Part shown: positions 33,848-44,600 of the stretch, in pieces
Position numbering within the stretch: position 1 is the stretch's first letter
Layout: each line of letters opens with the position of its first letter
Assembly (NCBI RefSeq): GCF_042678145.1
Contig: NZ_JBHUDG010000003.1
Span: 248,001-312,000 of the forward strand
From: Pseudopedobacter beijingensis
GTDB taxonomy: Bacteria; Bacteroidota; Bacteroidia; Sphingobacteriales; Sphingobacteriaceae
Length of the DNA: 64,000 bases
Reading direction: 5' to 3'
Translations under genes and position numbers: made by a program
Notes under the pieces: model-generated
Told to the model about the DNA's origin: nothing
What the model saw: only the letters and a program-made list of their open reading frames with translations
Databases searched by the model: none

Positions 33848-34186
33848 ATGAAAAAATGTGTAAATAACGTAGAATCCTTACAATTTATCTTGCAAGTTTT
33901 GGGTGGAAAATGGAAATTGCATATTCTTTCAATACTGTATTTTGGCAAGAAACGTTTTAAAGAATTGGAACGAGAAATAGAAGGAATCTCAGCCAAAATG
34001 CTCATCAAAGAATTAAAAGACTTAGAAGCCGCAGGAATTGTAAATCGCCAAACATTCAATACCGTTCCGATAACAGTTGAATACAGCTTGACAAAAGAGG
34101 GTTTAACAATGAAACCCTTGCTTGACCAAATGAACCAATGGGCAACAGAATTTCAACAGAATGTAAATAAAAAGAGCAGCGACTAA
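33848..34186 (+). CDS. HxlR family transcriptional regulator
   Basis: 112 residues from ATG 33848; the frame opens earlier at TTG 33767, but those 27 codons cover the operator region and are rejected. Winged-helix HxlR domain complete: LQVLGGKWKLHILSILYFGKKRFKELEREI, GISAKMLIKELKDLEAAGIV, VEYSLTKEGL. A Cys at position 4 (MKKC) occupies the place of the conserved N-terminal sensor Cys of YodB/HypR-type members, which respond to electrophiles and hypochlorite; redox sensing here is inference. Confidence 0.9.
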   Translation: MKKCVNNVESLQFILQVLGGKWKLHILSILYFGKKRFKELEREIEGISAKMLIKELKDLEAAGIVNRQTFNTVPITVEYSLTKEGLTMKPLLDQMNQWATEFQQNVNKKSSD

Positions 34187-34378
34187 CATTATATTGGCAA
34201 TAGGAGGACGGAGCGGTTTCGTATCAAGGGAAGTACAAAATTCAACTTGTGTTCTTCGATTAAAGTTCAGTGCTAAATCCCGTTCATTGTCAATACGCAG
34301 CACGTATAAAACCCCGTAAGCCAATAAAGAAGTCCTCGCTATCCAAAAACAATACGTTTTCTTTTCTCCCCAAATATC

Positions 34379-34435
34379 TGGACTTTTCAGAAAACAAACT
34401 TTGGACTTTTCAGGAAAGTTATTTGGATTTTTTGT
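34379..34435 (+). promoter_or_regulatory. three direct repeats, candidate AraC-type binding sites
   Basis: TGGACTTTTCAG at 34379 and again at 34402, and a weaker TGGATTTTTTGT at 34424, spaced 23 and 22 bp. Direct repeats about two helix turns apart are typical of AraC-family activators; the last copy is ~33 bp before the nitroreductase ATG. The AraC-type gene at 36126 in the same unit is the natural candidate binder. Confidence 0.5.
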
Positions 34436-34467
34436 ACCGAACTTTGCAGTATAAAATAATTTTCACA

Positions 34468-35115
34468 ATGGCTTTATTAGAAGATTTGAAATGGCGTTAC
34501 GCCACCAAACGTATGGACGGTCAGACTGTTCCTCAGGAAAAATTAGACTATATTTTAGAAGCTGCAAGATACGCACCCTCATCATCTGGATTGCAGCCAT
34601 ACAAGATTTTTGTCGTCAAAAATGGGAAAACACTTGAACAACTAAAAGATTTTGTATTCAACAATCATCCTTTCAATCAAAATCAGATAGCGGACTGTTC
34701 TCATTTATTGGTGTGGGCTGCGTGGGATCAATATACAGATGAAAGAGTAGGTAATGTACTGCGTAATACTTCCACTAAACGTAATTTACCGATTGATTCC
34801 TCAGAAGACTATAAACAGCGACTTTTAAACTTATATGAATCATTAGGAAAAGAGTGGCAGGAAAATCATACTGCAAAACAAGCACATATTTCATATGGCT
34901 TGGCTATTGCAGCAGCGGCAGAACAAAAAGTAGATGCTACGCCAATGGAAGGTTTTGACAACACCAAAATGGATGAATTTCTCGGGCTTAATCAATCAGG
35001 ATTGAAAAGTGTAGTCATATTACCGATTGGATATCGGGATAAAGAAAATGATTGGTTAGTAAAACTAAAAAAATGGAGAACGCCAAAAGAAGAATTTATA
35101 ACGGAAATAAAGTAA
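34468..35115 (+). CDS. nitroreductase family NAD(P)H-dependent oxidoreductase
   Basis: 215 residues from ATG 34468; the 66-codon upstream extension from 34270 covers the direct repeats and is rejected. FMN-nitroreductase fold: N-terminal LEDLKWRYATKRMDGQTVP, ARYAPSSSGLQPYKIFVV (FMN-binding Ser/Gln), ATPMEGFDNTKMDEFLGL and VVILPIGYRDKENDW. Such enzymes reduce quinones, nitro compounds or enones with NAD(P)H. First gene of a run with the aldo/keto reductase 3 bp downstream. Confidence 0.92.
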   Translation: MALLEDLKWRYATKRMDGQTVPQEKLDYILEAARYAPSSSGLQPYKIFVVKNGKTLEQLKDFVFNNHPFNQNQIADCSHLLVWAAWDQYTDERVGNVLRNTSTKRNLPIDSSEDYKQRLLNLYESLGKEWQENHTAKQAHISYGLAIAAAAEQKVDATPMEGFDNTKMDEFLGLNQSGLKSVVILPIGYRDKENDWLVKLKKWRTPKEEFITEIK

Positions 35116-35118
35116 GGA

Positions 35119-36105
35119 ATGAACACAAGAAAATTAGGGAAAAACGGTCCGGAAGTTTCTGCAATATCTATCGGAACAAGCTGGGGTATTAATAATATGA
35201 CAGCATGGAATCAATCCAAAAAGCAGCTTACTGATACATTGTACAAAGCAATAGATGCAGGAATTAATTTCATCAATACCGCCGATTTTTATGGCTGTGG
35301 AATTAGTGAATTAATGATTGGCGAAGTCATTAAACAAAGAAGAAAAGAAGTGTTCATAAGTGTTAAAACTGGTGCTGTCATCAATCCTGAGGGACACTTT
35401 ATAGGATTGGACGGTAGCCCGAAAGCTATAAAAAATTATTGTGCGTATTCGCTAAAGCGATTAGGTGTGGATGAGATTGATCTGTACCAACCTTGCCGTA
35501 TTGACCCAAACATTCCGATTGAGGAAACAGTGGGTGCTATCAAGGATTTGATTGATGAAGGGAAAGTACGATACTTGGGTTTGTCAGAAGCCAATGCAGA
35601 ACAATTACAAAGTGCCAATAAAATTCATCCGGTAGCTGCGTTGGAAATTGAATACTCTTTGGCAACACGTTTTATTGAAAAAGAGATTTTGCCGATAGCA
35701 AGAACGTTGGGAACCGCCATCATTCCGTATTCCGCTTTTTATTATGGATTGCTTACAGGTAAAATGCGTTTGCCTTTAGCTCCAAACGATTACAAAAGTA
35801 TGTTTCCCCGATTTCAGGGAGAAAATCTGGAACATAATCTACGGAAAGTAGAATGGCTAAAAGAATTTTCAGCAAACAAAGGAATGATTGCCAGTCAGGT
35901 AGCGTTGGCTTGGTTATTAAATCAGGGGAACGATATCATTCCCATTGTTGGAATGACAAAACCTGAAAGGATAGCGGATAACTTAAAAGCATTGGAAATA
36001 ATTTTTACGAGAGAAGAAATGGAGTGCTTAAACAACGAATTTAAAGAAGGTGCAATAAAAGGAGACCGTTATCCGCCTGCATTTTTGGCTTGGGCAGCGT
36101 CATAA
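35119..36105 (+). CDS. aldo/keto reductase
   Basis: 328 residues, TIM-barrel AKR. Catalytic Asp56 and Tyr58 (FINTADFYGCG) and Lys83 (SVKTG) are present; the usual catalytic-site His (LYYxHR) is replaced, reading DLYQPCRID, a variation seen in some AKR branches. The NADP-binding end (IPIVGMTKPERIADNLKAL) is intact. It reduces aldehydes or ketones. It starts 3 bp after the nitroreductase stop, so both are co-translated as one detoxification unit; the AraC gene begins 20 bp after it. Confidence 0.92.
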   Translation: MNTRKLGKNGPEVSAISIGTSWGINNMTAWNQSKKQLTDTLYKAIDAGINFINTADFYGCGISELMIGEVIKQRRKEVFISVKTGAVINPEGHFIGLDGSPKAIKNYCAYSLKRLGVDEIDLYQPCRIDPNIPIEETVGAIKDLIDEGKVRYLGLSEANAEQLQSANKIHPVAALEIEYSLATRFIEKEILPIARTLGTAIIPYSAFYYGLLTGKMRLPLAPNDYKSMFPRFQGENLEHNLRKVEWLKEFSANKGMIASQVALAWLLNQGNDIIPIVGMTKPERIADNLKALEIIFTREEMECLNNEFKEGAIKGDRYPPAFLAWAAS

Positions 36106-36125
36106 TTTTTAAATTTGCAATTATT

Positions 36126-36923
36126 ATGAGGGCAACGATAAAATCATCTGATTGTGTAAGTTCAGAAATTTCGGGAGAACATTTTATTTACGAGCATACT
36201 TTCTTTTTTGTAAAAGAAGGAACTACTAAATGTTATGACGGAAATAAAATGCACACCTTTAAATCAGGCGATTTTGGACTTATCCGCAAAAACCGTTTAT
36301 CAAAATACAGTAAGGAAAAGAACAGTCAGGCAAAAACAACATTCATCATTTTAGATGAAATGTTTCTTAAAAAATTTCAAGAAAGATATGCATCCGGAAT
36401 AGTCGCATTTAGGTCAAACGAAACGTTTATGCACATTCCCAAGAATGAATTATTGACAAATTTCATTCGCTCATTAATTCCTTATTACAATTCAGCTGGA
36501 AAGATAGATGAAACATTTGCAGATTTGAAACGGGAAGAATTATTGTTGATACTGTTGAAATTAAAACCGGAATTATCAGGTTTGTTTTTTGATTATGGTA
36601 TTCCCGATAAGATCAACCTGGAAGCGTTTATGAATAAGAATTTTATGTTCAACGTAAACATCGAACGCTTTGCTTATCTTACAGGGCGCAGTTTATCCGC
36701 TTTCAAAAGAGATTTCAAAATCATATTTAACGAAACCCCTAACCGATGGCTCATAAAAAAACGATTGAAGGAGGCATATTTTTTAATCGAAAAGAAAAAC
36801 AAAAAACCATCGGATATTTATTTGGATTTAGGATTTGAAACATTATCACACTTCTCAACAGCTTTCAAAAAACAATTTAGTATATCGCCTGCAACTCTAC
36901 TGAATAGAAAAGAAAGAATATAA
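36126..36923 (+). CDS. AraC family transcriptional regulator
   Basis: 265 residues from ATG 36126; an upstream in-frame start at 36090 overlaps the AKR gene and is less likely. N-terminal cupin-like sensor (FFFVKEGTTKCYDGNKMHTFKSGD cut as motif over residues ~25-55), C-terminal double HTH (residues ~165-262; FNVNIERFAYLTGRSLSAF, DIYLDLGFETLSHFSTAFKK). It most likely controls its own operon through the repeats at 34379-34435. The close pairing with nitroreductase and AKR supports a stress-inducible module. Confidence 0.9.
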   Translation: MRATIKSSDCVSSEISGEHFIYEHTFFFVKEGTTKCYDGNKMHTFKSGDFGLIRKNRLSKYSKEKNSQAKTTFIILDEMFLKKFQERYASGIVAFRSNETFMHIPKNELLTNFIRSLIPYYNSAGKIDETFADLKREELLLILLKLKPELSGLFFDYGIPDKINLEAFMNKNFMFNVNIERFAYLTGRSLSAFKRDFKIIFNETPNRWLIKKRLKEAYFLIEKKNKKPSDIYLDLGFETLSHFSTAFKKQFSISPATLLNRKERI

Positions 36924-37051
36924 TTTTTCAGAATAACTTTTCAACCTACACACTTAATGAGATACTGCTCTATAAATACCAACAAATAGGTATTGCCCTG
37001 ACTCCATACACTCCCTAAATTTACCTCCATTAACCAATAAGTTCATTCAAT

Positions 37052-37174
37052 ATGAAAAAGTTTTTTTTAATTATGATAGCCTTTTCAATGGCAGGTGTTC
37101 TGAGTTCTTGTGATCCTAAGGATGATGATGAAATCAGAAAATCTTCAGACGCTTCAGCTGCTGGAATAAAATAG
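37052..37174 (+). CDS. tiny lipoprotein
   Basis: 40 residues, too short for usual ORF cut-offs: MKKFFLIMIAFSMAGVLSSC is a complete lipoprotein signal with lipobox VLSSC, followed by a 20-residue acidic/Ser-rich tail (DPKDDDEIRKSSDASAAGIK). Many Bacteroidota secreted lipoproteins have such acidic tails directly after the Cys, which act as surface-export signals. Function unknown; could also be the leftover of a longer gene. Confidence 0.55.
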   Translation: MKKFFLIMIAFSMAGVLSSCDPKDDDEIRKSSDASAAGIK

Positions 37175-37570
37175 CTAACAACTCTTGTGCTTTGCAGGTT
37201 TTGCGAAGCGCAATTTACCTTCTTTTCTTCTTAGATCTATATTTACTTTTATAAGTAGATTCTTCCTAAAGCCTGTACTGATGTTTTGACTCCGCTCTTG
37301 ACAAATGCCGAAGTATTAGGACCAACAAAGGAGTTTTGGTTTAGCAGGATAGCGAGAATAGCACTAAAACTGGTCGACTGTTCAAACTCTCTTTTATTTC
37401 TTAATCCGCAGAGACGTTTCACTTAACTCTGCGGACAGATTAGGGATTTATATAAATGATTAAAGCCCACTCGTAACCCATAGGTTGCAAAACCGTGAAC
37501 GAAGTACTCTTCTTTCACCACTTTTTATTAAATTTAGTGTTGTCTTACAAAGTAATTACAAATAAAACCA
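37175..37570. other. intergenic with one hairpin repeat
   Basis: 396 bp with no gene seen. It contains the hairpin repeat at 37402-37438, which recurs after the CPBP gene. Confidence 0.5.
37402..37438 (+). repeat. hairpin repeat flanking CPBP gene, copy 1
   Basis: CCGCAGAG and CTCTGCGG enclose ACGTTTCACTTAA, giving an 8-bp perfect stem, followed by ACAGAT. The same sequence with a few changes is found at 38479-38515 in the same orientation. Confidence 0.65.
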
Positions 37571-38380
37571 GTGACAGAATCTACTATTAAAAATTATCTG
37601 AACGTAGCTCAAAGTATTGGAATTACGGGTATTTTAATATTAGGACTTCTTTTATTATATCCTGTGAATTTAATCCTAAACAAATTTCTCAGCAAAGAAG
37701 TTTCCATACTATTGTGTTACCTTTTTGCATATGGAATTTCTCTACTCGTTATTTACTCAATCAGAAAAAGTAAAACAAGAGATTATTCATTTAACCTGAT
37801 TATTGCGAATAAACGAATTCTTTCCTTCATCATTACAGGAACAATTGCACTACTTTTGGGTATAATATTTCCAATAGTAAAATTATTAGTGAATTTAATA
37901 CCTATGCCAGAAATTGTACAAAAAACATTTATGAGCTTTGGAAATCAAACAGGTGTTTTTTCTTTTATATTGATTGTTATAGTGGTTCCAATTTTTGAGG
38001 AACTTATTTTCAGAGGTATTATACTGGATGGACTATTAAGAAAACATTCTCCACTTAAATCTATCTTGATTTCGAGTCTGCTGTTTGGATTAGCTCATTT
38101 AAATCCATGGCAATTTGTAACCGGGGGTATACTAGGAATTTTCTCTGGTTGGGTTTATTACAATACACGTAGTCTATTGCTTTCCATTATAATTCATGCT
38201 ACTAATAATTTAAGTGTTTTTTTTATGAAACACTTCCACTTCATTGGTATCAAGTCAATCTATAATGATACTACAAATCTTATTTTAACTATGGCGGGAC
38301 TTGTTACTATTATTATAGTTTGTATCTATTATTTAAAAAAGGAGTTTATGAAGAATGCCCACGGACTTGCCTATCCTTAG
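37571..38380 (+). CDS. CPBP family intramembrane metalloprotease
   Basis: 269 residues, GTG start. Eight or so hydrophobic helices. CPBP (Abi/CAAX-like) motifs are complete: EELIFRG with Glu143/Glu144 and Arg148, the FGLAHLNP motif with His176, and the last motif IIIHATNN with His209 and Asn213. In bacteria such proteins cleave prenylated or other membrane peptides and are often linked to bacteriocin self-immunity; nothing nearby supports a bacteriocin here. It is flanked on both sides by the same hairpin repeat. Confidence 0.88.
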   Translation: MTESTIKNYLNVAQSIGITGILILGLLLLYPVNLILNKFLSKEVSILLCYLFAYGISLLVIYSIRKSKTRDYSFNLIIANKRILSFIITGTIALLLGIIFPIVKLLVNLIPMPEIVQKTFMSFGNQTGVFSFILIVIVVPIFEELIFRGIILDGLLRKHSPLKSILISSLLFGLAHLNPWQFVTGGILGIFSGWVYYNTRSLLLSIIIHATNNLSVFFMKHFHFIGIKSIYNDTTNLILTMAGLVTIIIVCIYYLKKEFMKNAHGLAYP

Positions 38381-38478
38381 AATTAGTTTACAGTCTCTGT
38401 TTGCCTATCATTTATATAAGAACAGGAGTTTGAAACTCATTAATAAATCGAGTCAGAGACTCTTTTTTATTGACTAAC

Positions 38479-38515
38479 CCGCAGAGACATTTCACTTAGC
38501 TCCGCAGACAGATAG
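38479..38515 (+). repeat. hairpin repeat flanking CPBP gene, copy 2
   Basis: CCGCAGAG ... CTCCGCAG ACAGAT, the second copy of the repeat at 37402-37438. The stem is now imperfect. Confidence 0.6.
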
Positions 38516-38652
38516 AGCCTCCTCTCTCGTTTAAAATCTGAGAATCGCTTTACTAACACTCAAACCAGATCCGCGGAAATTCCCCAGAAGGAGAAGAAAT
38601 GAACGGACAGAAGAGATAGAACACAGACTTTAGAATAAAATCACTGACCTAC

Positions 38653-38673
38653 CCCCTCTCCTTTGGAGAGGGG
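38653..38673. repeat. GC-rich intergenic hairpin after the giant gene
   Basis: CCCCTCTCC TTT GGAGAGGGG, a perfect 9-bp stem, followed by CCGGGGTGAGG, ends 17 bp from the stop of the giant minus-strand gene. This kind of hairpin (CCCCTCTCC...GGAGAGGGG...GGTGAGG) is a common dispersed intergenic repeat in Bacteroidota. It may act as transcript end or mRNA stabiliser. Confidence 0.65.
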
Positions 38674-38690
38674 CCGGGGTGAGGCTCCCC

Positions 38691-41600
38691 CTACCTCTTG
38701 ATAATCACATAACCTTTATTCAATAATGGTTTTCCATCGGTATCTTTTGTATGAATAATAAAGAAATAGACACCATCTATCAGGTCTTCGTTCTTATTAG
38801 TCATCATACCTGCATTTGCTTTACCTGAGAAAGAGATATCTTTATTGTTATATCCTTTTATCCTGAATACTTCGTTACCCCAACGGTTATAAATTACGAC
38901 TTCATTATCCGGGTATTGATCTATATTATAGATTACAAAAACCTCGTTTCCTAATCCATCTCCATTTGGCGACATATATGGATCTGGATGTATACCCCCG
39001 TTTTCATTTAACTCAGGTTCTTTTCCTTCCGGATAGAAATCCTGAATAACCACCAAAGCGGAATCTCCAATAGTTACAAAGTTTGACGGATCTACAGCTA
39101 TTATTTTTGCCTCTACGGTTTCGTCCTCTTCTTTAATAAAGTCTCGCAAGGTTTTCACCAAAAAGTATTGTGTGGTTACTGTATCTCCCGCAGCAATCCT
39201 GATCACATCAAAGTTTCCTTCTAAAGTATAGTCTTTATTCAACTCTGCAGTTCCAGAAAAATCCAGTACCACATTTACATCCTGGAATAATGGTTCGCTT
39301 AGCTTAGCGGTGATTTTAACCACTTCGCCTTCGGTAACAACCGTAAGTACCGGCGTAAGATCTACCCTTACTTTGGGCTGTACATACAAGGTTACATTTG
39401 CAGTATCCTTTAATCCTTCAGGATCTTTTACTTCATAAACAAAAGTATCTATTCCCGTAAAACCAGGGTTTGGAACATAAACAAATGCCCCGTCCATACC
39501 ATCAAAGAACTCGATTTTACCATGTTTAGGAAATTCCAGAACTCTAAAGGTTAGTACATCACCATCTACATCATAATCGTTTAAACCTACGTTTTCGCGG
39601 ATGCTGCTGTCTCTTTGTACATAGTAAATATCGTCTACGGCTATCGGTGCATCATTAACCGGAATAATAGTGATCTGTACCCTGGCTTCATTTGATAGCC
39701 TTCCGAAAATATCTTTTACGGTATAAGTAAATGTATCGTAACCATTTACATCCTTATCTGGAGAGTAGGTTACTGTTCCATCTGCATGAACAACAACTTT
39801 ACCTATGCTCGGTGGTGTTACTATTTTCACCGTTTTCGGATCTATCCCTTCATCATGTTTATCGTTAGCGGTAACAGAGAAAGTAACAGGCTCGTCTTCC
39901 AGGGTTGTCACATAATCGTCCATAGCCATTGGTGCGAAATCGTCATTCAGAATAACACCTTTACCGTCTGTACCTATAGTCAGCTGCCCATCAAATGTTG
40001 GCGCTAAGTTCATTAACTTCAAACCAAAGGTTTCATCGTCTTCGTACTTAGTATCTCCGATGATGGTAACATCTACTTTTTTTGTCTCTCCGGTATAACC
40101 CGCAAAACTTAAATAACCACTGGCTTTTACATAATCTTTATCCGCTACGGTTGCTGTACCATCTACCGTTGTATAATTTACTGTAAACGGTTTATCTGTT
40201 GTTTTGTCCAGAGTTACGGTAAAGGTTACGGTTTTTGTTCCACTGTGCCCTTCCAACACCGGAGCCGGACTGGTTATAGTGAGATAACCTGTATCATTAT
40301 CATAAATATTCAGTACCGGAATTGGCAATACCATAGATACGTTATTATACGGATTATCTATTTTGGTAACATTTAGTACTACGGTTTCTGTTTCTTCTAC
40401 AATATCATCGTCAAGAGTTTTAATAGTTAATACGGCTCTGTTTTCTCCTGCCGGGATGGTAATACTGGTTGCCGAAGGGAGGGCGATATAATCGCTTGCT
40501 GTTGCGGTACCGCTCAATTTAAAATGTATGGTAATATCTTTGTCTGAGGTTACTCCCGGATTTAAGGCAAACACAAATTGTCCATCCTGCATGCCTTCTA
40601 TTCCGTCTACTTTAATCACAGTTATTAAAGAGCTATCATCATTCAGGATCACATTCTTCGTTTCTGTTACCGGAATGGTTAAACGGTTATTAAACGTTTC
40701 ACTTAAATCGAACACTTTGAATTTAAAGTCTTCATCGGCTTCTATTTTTAAATCTCCGTTTACCAAAACTGTTACAGATTGTACTTCTCCGGCCTTTCCT
40801 GCAAAAGGCAACTCTCCCGCTGTATGGGTATAATCTTTGTCTGCAACAGTTGCTGTTCCGTCCGCCGTTGTATACTTCACTACAAATCCTCTGCCGGTCT
40901 CTTTTTCCAGAGTAAGATTGAACGTATAAGCTGTAGTGCCGTTATCGCCTTCTTTCTGTGTTACAGGATTACTTAACTTCAATATGGCAGAATCATTATC
41001 CATAATTTTTGCTACAGGTAATTTTGGATTTACGGTTATAGACGCCGGATAGTTTGTATTTATCGAATTGATGGCAATACTAACGGTTTCATCATCTTCT
41101 ACAATATCGTCATCTATTACCGGAAGTTCCAATATGGCACTTTCTTTATCAGCAGGAATAGCAAACACTCCATTTACACTGCCTTTATAATCTACTCCTC
41201 CGGCCGTAGCTGTACCTCCAAGTGTGTAATTCAACACCGTTGGCACATCAGAAGTATAACCTAATGGGTAACTAAATTTAAAGCGCACAGGAATAGTACC
41301 TGCCTCTGCACCATCCATTGCGGTAATGATAATTTCTGCTGTGTCGTCATTCAAAATAGTGGCTGTACCTCTGTTTTTTTGTATAGACAATCTGCCTTCG
41401 AAAGTGCTGGATAGGGCTTTCAACACCACATCAAAAACTTCATCTGCCTCTATCTTTTTATCTCCAACAATGGTTATCTCAATAGTTTGTTTTTCTCCCG
41501 CTTTTCCGTCAAAACTTAAGGTTCCGTTATTTACCGCAACATAATCGTTATCTGCTACTTTAGCGGTCCCATCTTCTGTATTGTAAGTAATAGTAAAAGG

Positions 41601-44600
41601 TAGTCCGGTCTCTTTATCCAGTACTACATCTAGCTTAATTTGCTTATAGGCCAGGTCTCCTTCGCTAATTTGTGCATCTTCAATTCGGATTTTCCCGTAA
41701 TCGTCATCCAAAATATATGCCTGAATTGGCGAGTTACTAACCGATACTTTTCCGTAATTTTCATTGATTACATTTCCAGTTGTTAACTCGATAACTTCTG
41801 TACCTTCCACAATCTCATCATCTATTACCGGAAGCCTTAATGTTACCTTATTTTCTCCTGCCGGAATAATCACTTCTCCGGAAATATCACCTATATAATC
41901 TATTCCTGCTCCTTTTGCTACCCCTGATAGGGCATACGGGATTCTGGTCGGATAATCACTTACTACATTCTGAGGAAAGCTAAACGTAAATACCACGTCA
42001 TCTCCCTTTTCGGCCCCATCTGTTTTAGTAATATGGATTATTTTATTGGCTTCTATATTATCATCGTCTATAATAATTCCTCTGGCTTTATCAATCTCTA
42101 TAATCAAACGCTTATTGAAATCATTGGACAGACCGGATAATTGTACAAAGAAATCTTCATCGCCTTCTATTTTCTTATCGCCATTTACCAGAATAATAAT
42201 CTCTTTTCTTTCTCCTTTTGTTCCTCCAAAATCTAAAGTACCTGATTTTGGAATATAGTCGTTATCAGCCACAGTTGCTGTTCCGTCTACAGTACGGTAG
42301 TTTACTGTAAAAGGGTTTCCTACATTGTTATTCAGGATTACGGTAAATTTTGCCTCGGTTGTGCCTACATCTCCTTCTGTTACTTCTACCGGACCTAAAA
42401 TCCTGATTTCTGCATTATCATTATCTTTGATATATGCGGTTGTGGACTCTGTCGGGATGGCAATTTCATTGGTATATTTACCTCTTATTGCATTTACTTT
42501 TAGCACAATGGTTTCATCATCTTCTATCAACTCGTCATCTACAACATCCAACACCAATGTTACGGCATGATCTCCGGGTTTTATGGTTACGGTACCAGAA
42601 GTTGCGCCTATATAATCTATTCCATTTCCTATCGCTGTGCTTTCTGCCATCATTTCGTAATCAATCAGAATAGGTTCATCTGCTGTAACGTCATCCTCTA
42701 ATGTAAAAGTAAATGTTACCGGACTGCCGCCTTCTTCGCCATCTGTTTTGGTAACTATAATGTTGGTTTTATCGTCATTCTCTATGGTGCCTGTCAGTTT
42801 GGTATTCACAATACTTAATCTGTTATTGAAAGTATTGGAAAGCTGTGTCAGTAACAACTCGAAATATTCGTCTGCTTCTATTTTCTTATCACCGATAATG
42901 CGAACTTTTATTTCCTGTGGTTCATTTGCTTTCCCATTAAAAAACACCTCGTCATCAACGGCGATATAATCAAAATCGGAAGTTTTAGCGGTGCCATCTT
43001 CCGTGTGGAATTTCAGTTTAAAGTCTTTGGCGGTTTCCTTATCTAACCGTAATGTAAAAACCACCTCTTTAGTGCCGCTATCTCCTTCGGTTATTAACCT
43101 GGATTGTGCCGTTATCTTACCATAATCATTATCTTCAATAAACAAGGTACTGGTATTGTTGTCCATTTTTACATCAGGATATTTCTGATTAATTGGTGCT
43201 CCAACAACAGTCAAATCTACCTGTTCGGTATCTTCTACAATCTCATCATCTATAACTCTTAACCTTAAAGTTGCACTGTTTTTACCGGCCTCTATCGTGA
43301 TCGAAGATGAAGAACCAATAATGGTATAATCTTTATTGATCTCGGCTGTACCACTTAAATTAAAGTTGATTTTAGTGTCGGTATCCAAAGTTACTCCTGG
43401 CGGATAGCTAAAGATAAATGCGGCATCACTTAAACCTTCTTCGCCATCCTGCTTTTTGATCGTAATGGTTTTATTAAAGGCTATATTATCGTCGTCGATA
43501 ATATTAGCAATGGCTGGTGAGCCAACAATACGTAACCTGTCACCAAACTTATCAGAAAGCCCTTTCAGGATCACTTTAAAGAACTCGTCTCCTTCTACTT
43601 TAGTGTCGCCATTAATAGCTACCGAAATCTGCTGTACATCATTAGCTTTCTGACCATCGAAAGAAAGTATTCCTTTCGCATACTGGTAATCATTATCATC
43701 TAAAGTTGCCGTTCCGTCTTCTGTCTCGTATTCTACAGTAAAGCTCCTCGTGGTAGGATTACTTAAGGTGACATCGAAATAAAGTATCTGACTACCACTA
43801 TTTCCCTCAATAATACTTAAAGGACCGTTAATGCTTAATGTACCATAATCATTATCTTCTATTTCTATGGTATGCGTAGTGGCGTTTAAGGCTATATTAT
43901 TGGGGTACGGGTTGTTAGCTAATGTAGCTTCTATAATCACATCTTCTGTGTCTTCTATAATGCTATCGTCTACCACATTGATAAACACAGTGCCGCTATG
44001 CTCCCCTGCCGGAATAACTAAAGTTCCCGCTGTTAGCAGGTCATTATAATCCACATTATTTCCCGTTGCCGAACCACCTAAATTGTATGTAATGGTTATC
44101 GGCTGATCTACTGTTACCCCATCCAGCAAGGTAAACTTAAATGTTCCTGTTACTTTCCCTTCTTCTTTTCCATTAGTTCCGGTAATTGCAATTTTCGCAT
44201 TGTCATCATTAATAATGGTTCCTATAGCCGGATTGGATGGTAAATGCAATCTGCCTTCGTAGGTATTACTCAAAGCGGTTAGTATGAGTTTCAGGGTTTC
44301 GTCGGCTTCTACTTTGGTATCTCCTGTTACGGTGACCGAGATTTTCAATGTTTCTTTAGACAGCCTATTGAATGTGGTTACACCTGCAGGAATACTTACA
44401 TAATCTTCTCCTGCTAAAGCAGTTCCGTCTTCTGTTTTGTAAGAGATAGAGAAACCTTCTTGTGTGGGCTTATCAATAGCCACCGAAAATTCCATCAGGG
44501 TATTGCCACTGTTTCCTTCCTGTACATTGACATTCTGGATGGTAATATAAGCCTCGTCATTATCTATAATAGACAAAGTTTGACTGGTATTAGCCAATGC

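Noticed and set aside
34270..34467. Upstream extension of the nitroreductase gene (66 codons)
   Set aside because: Covers the three direct repeats and has no similarity to the enzyme fold; ATG 34468 starts the family's usual N-terminus.
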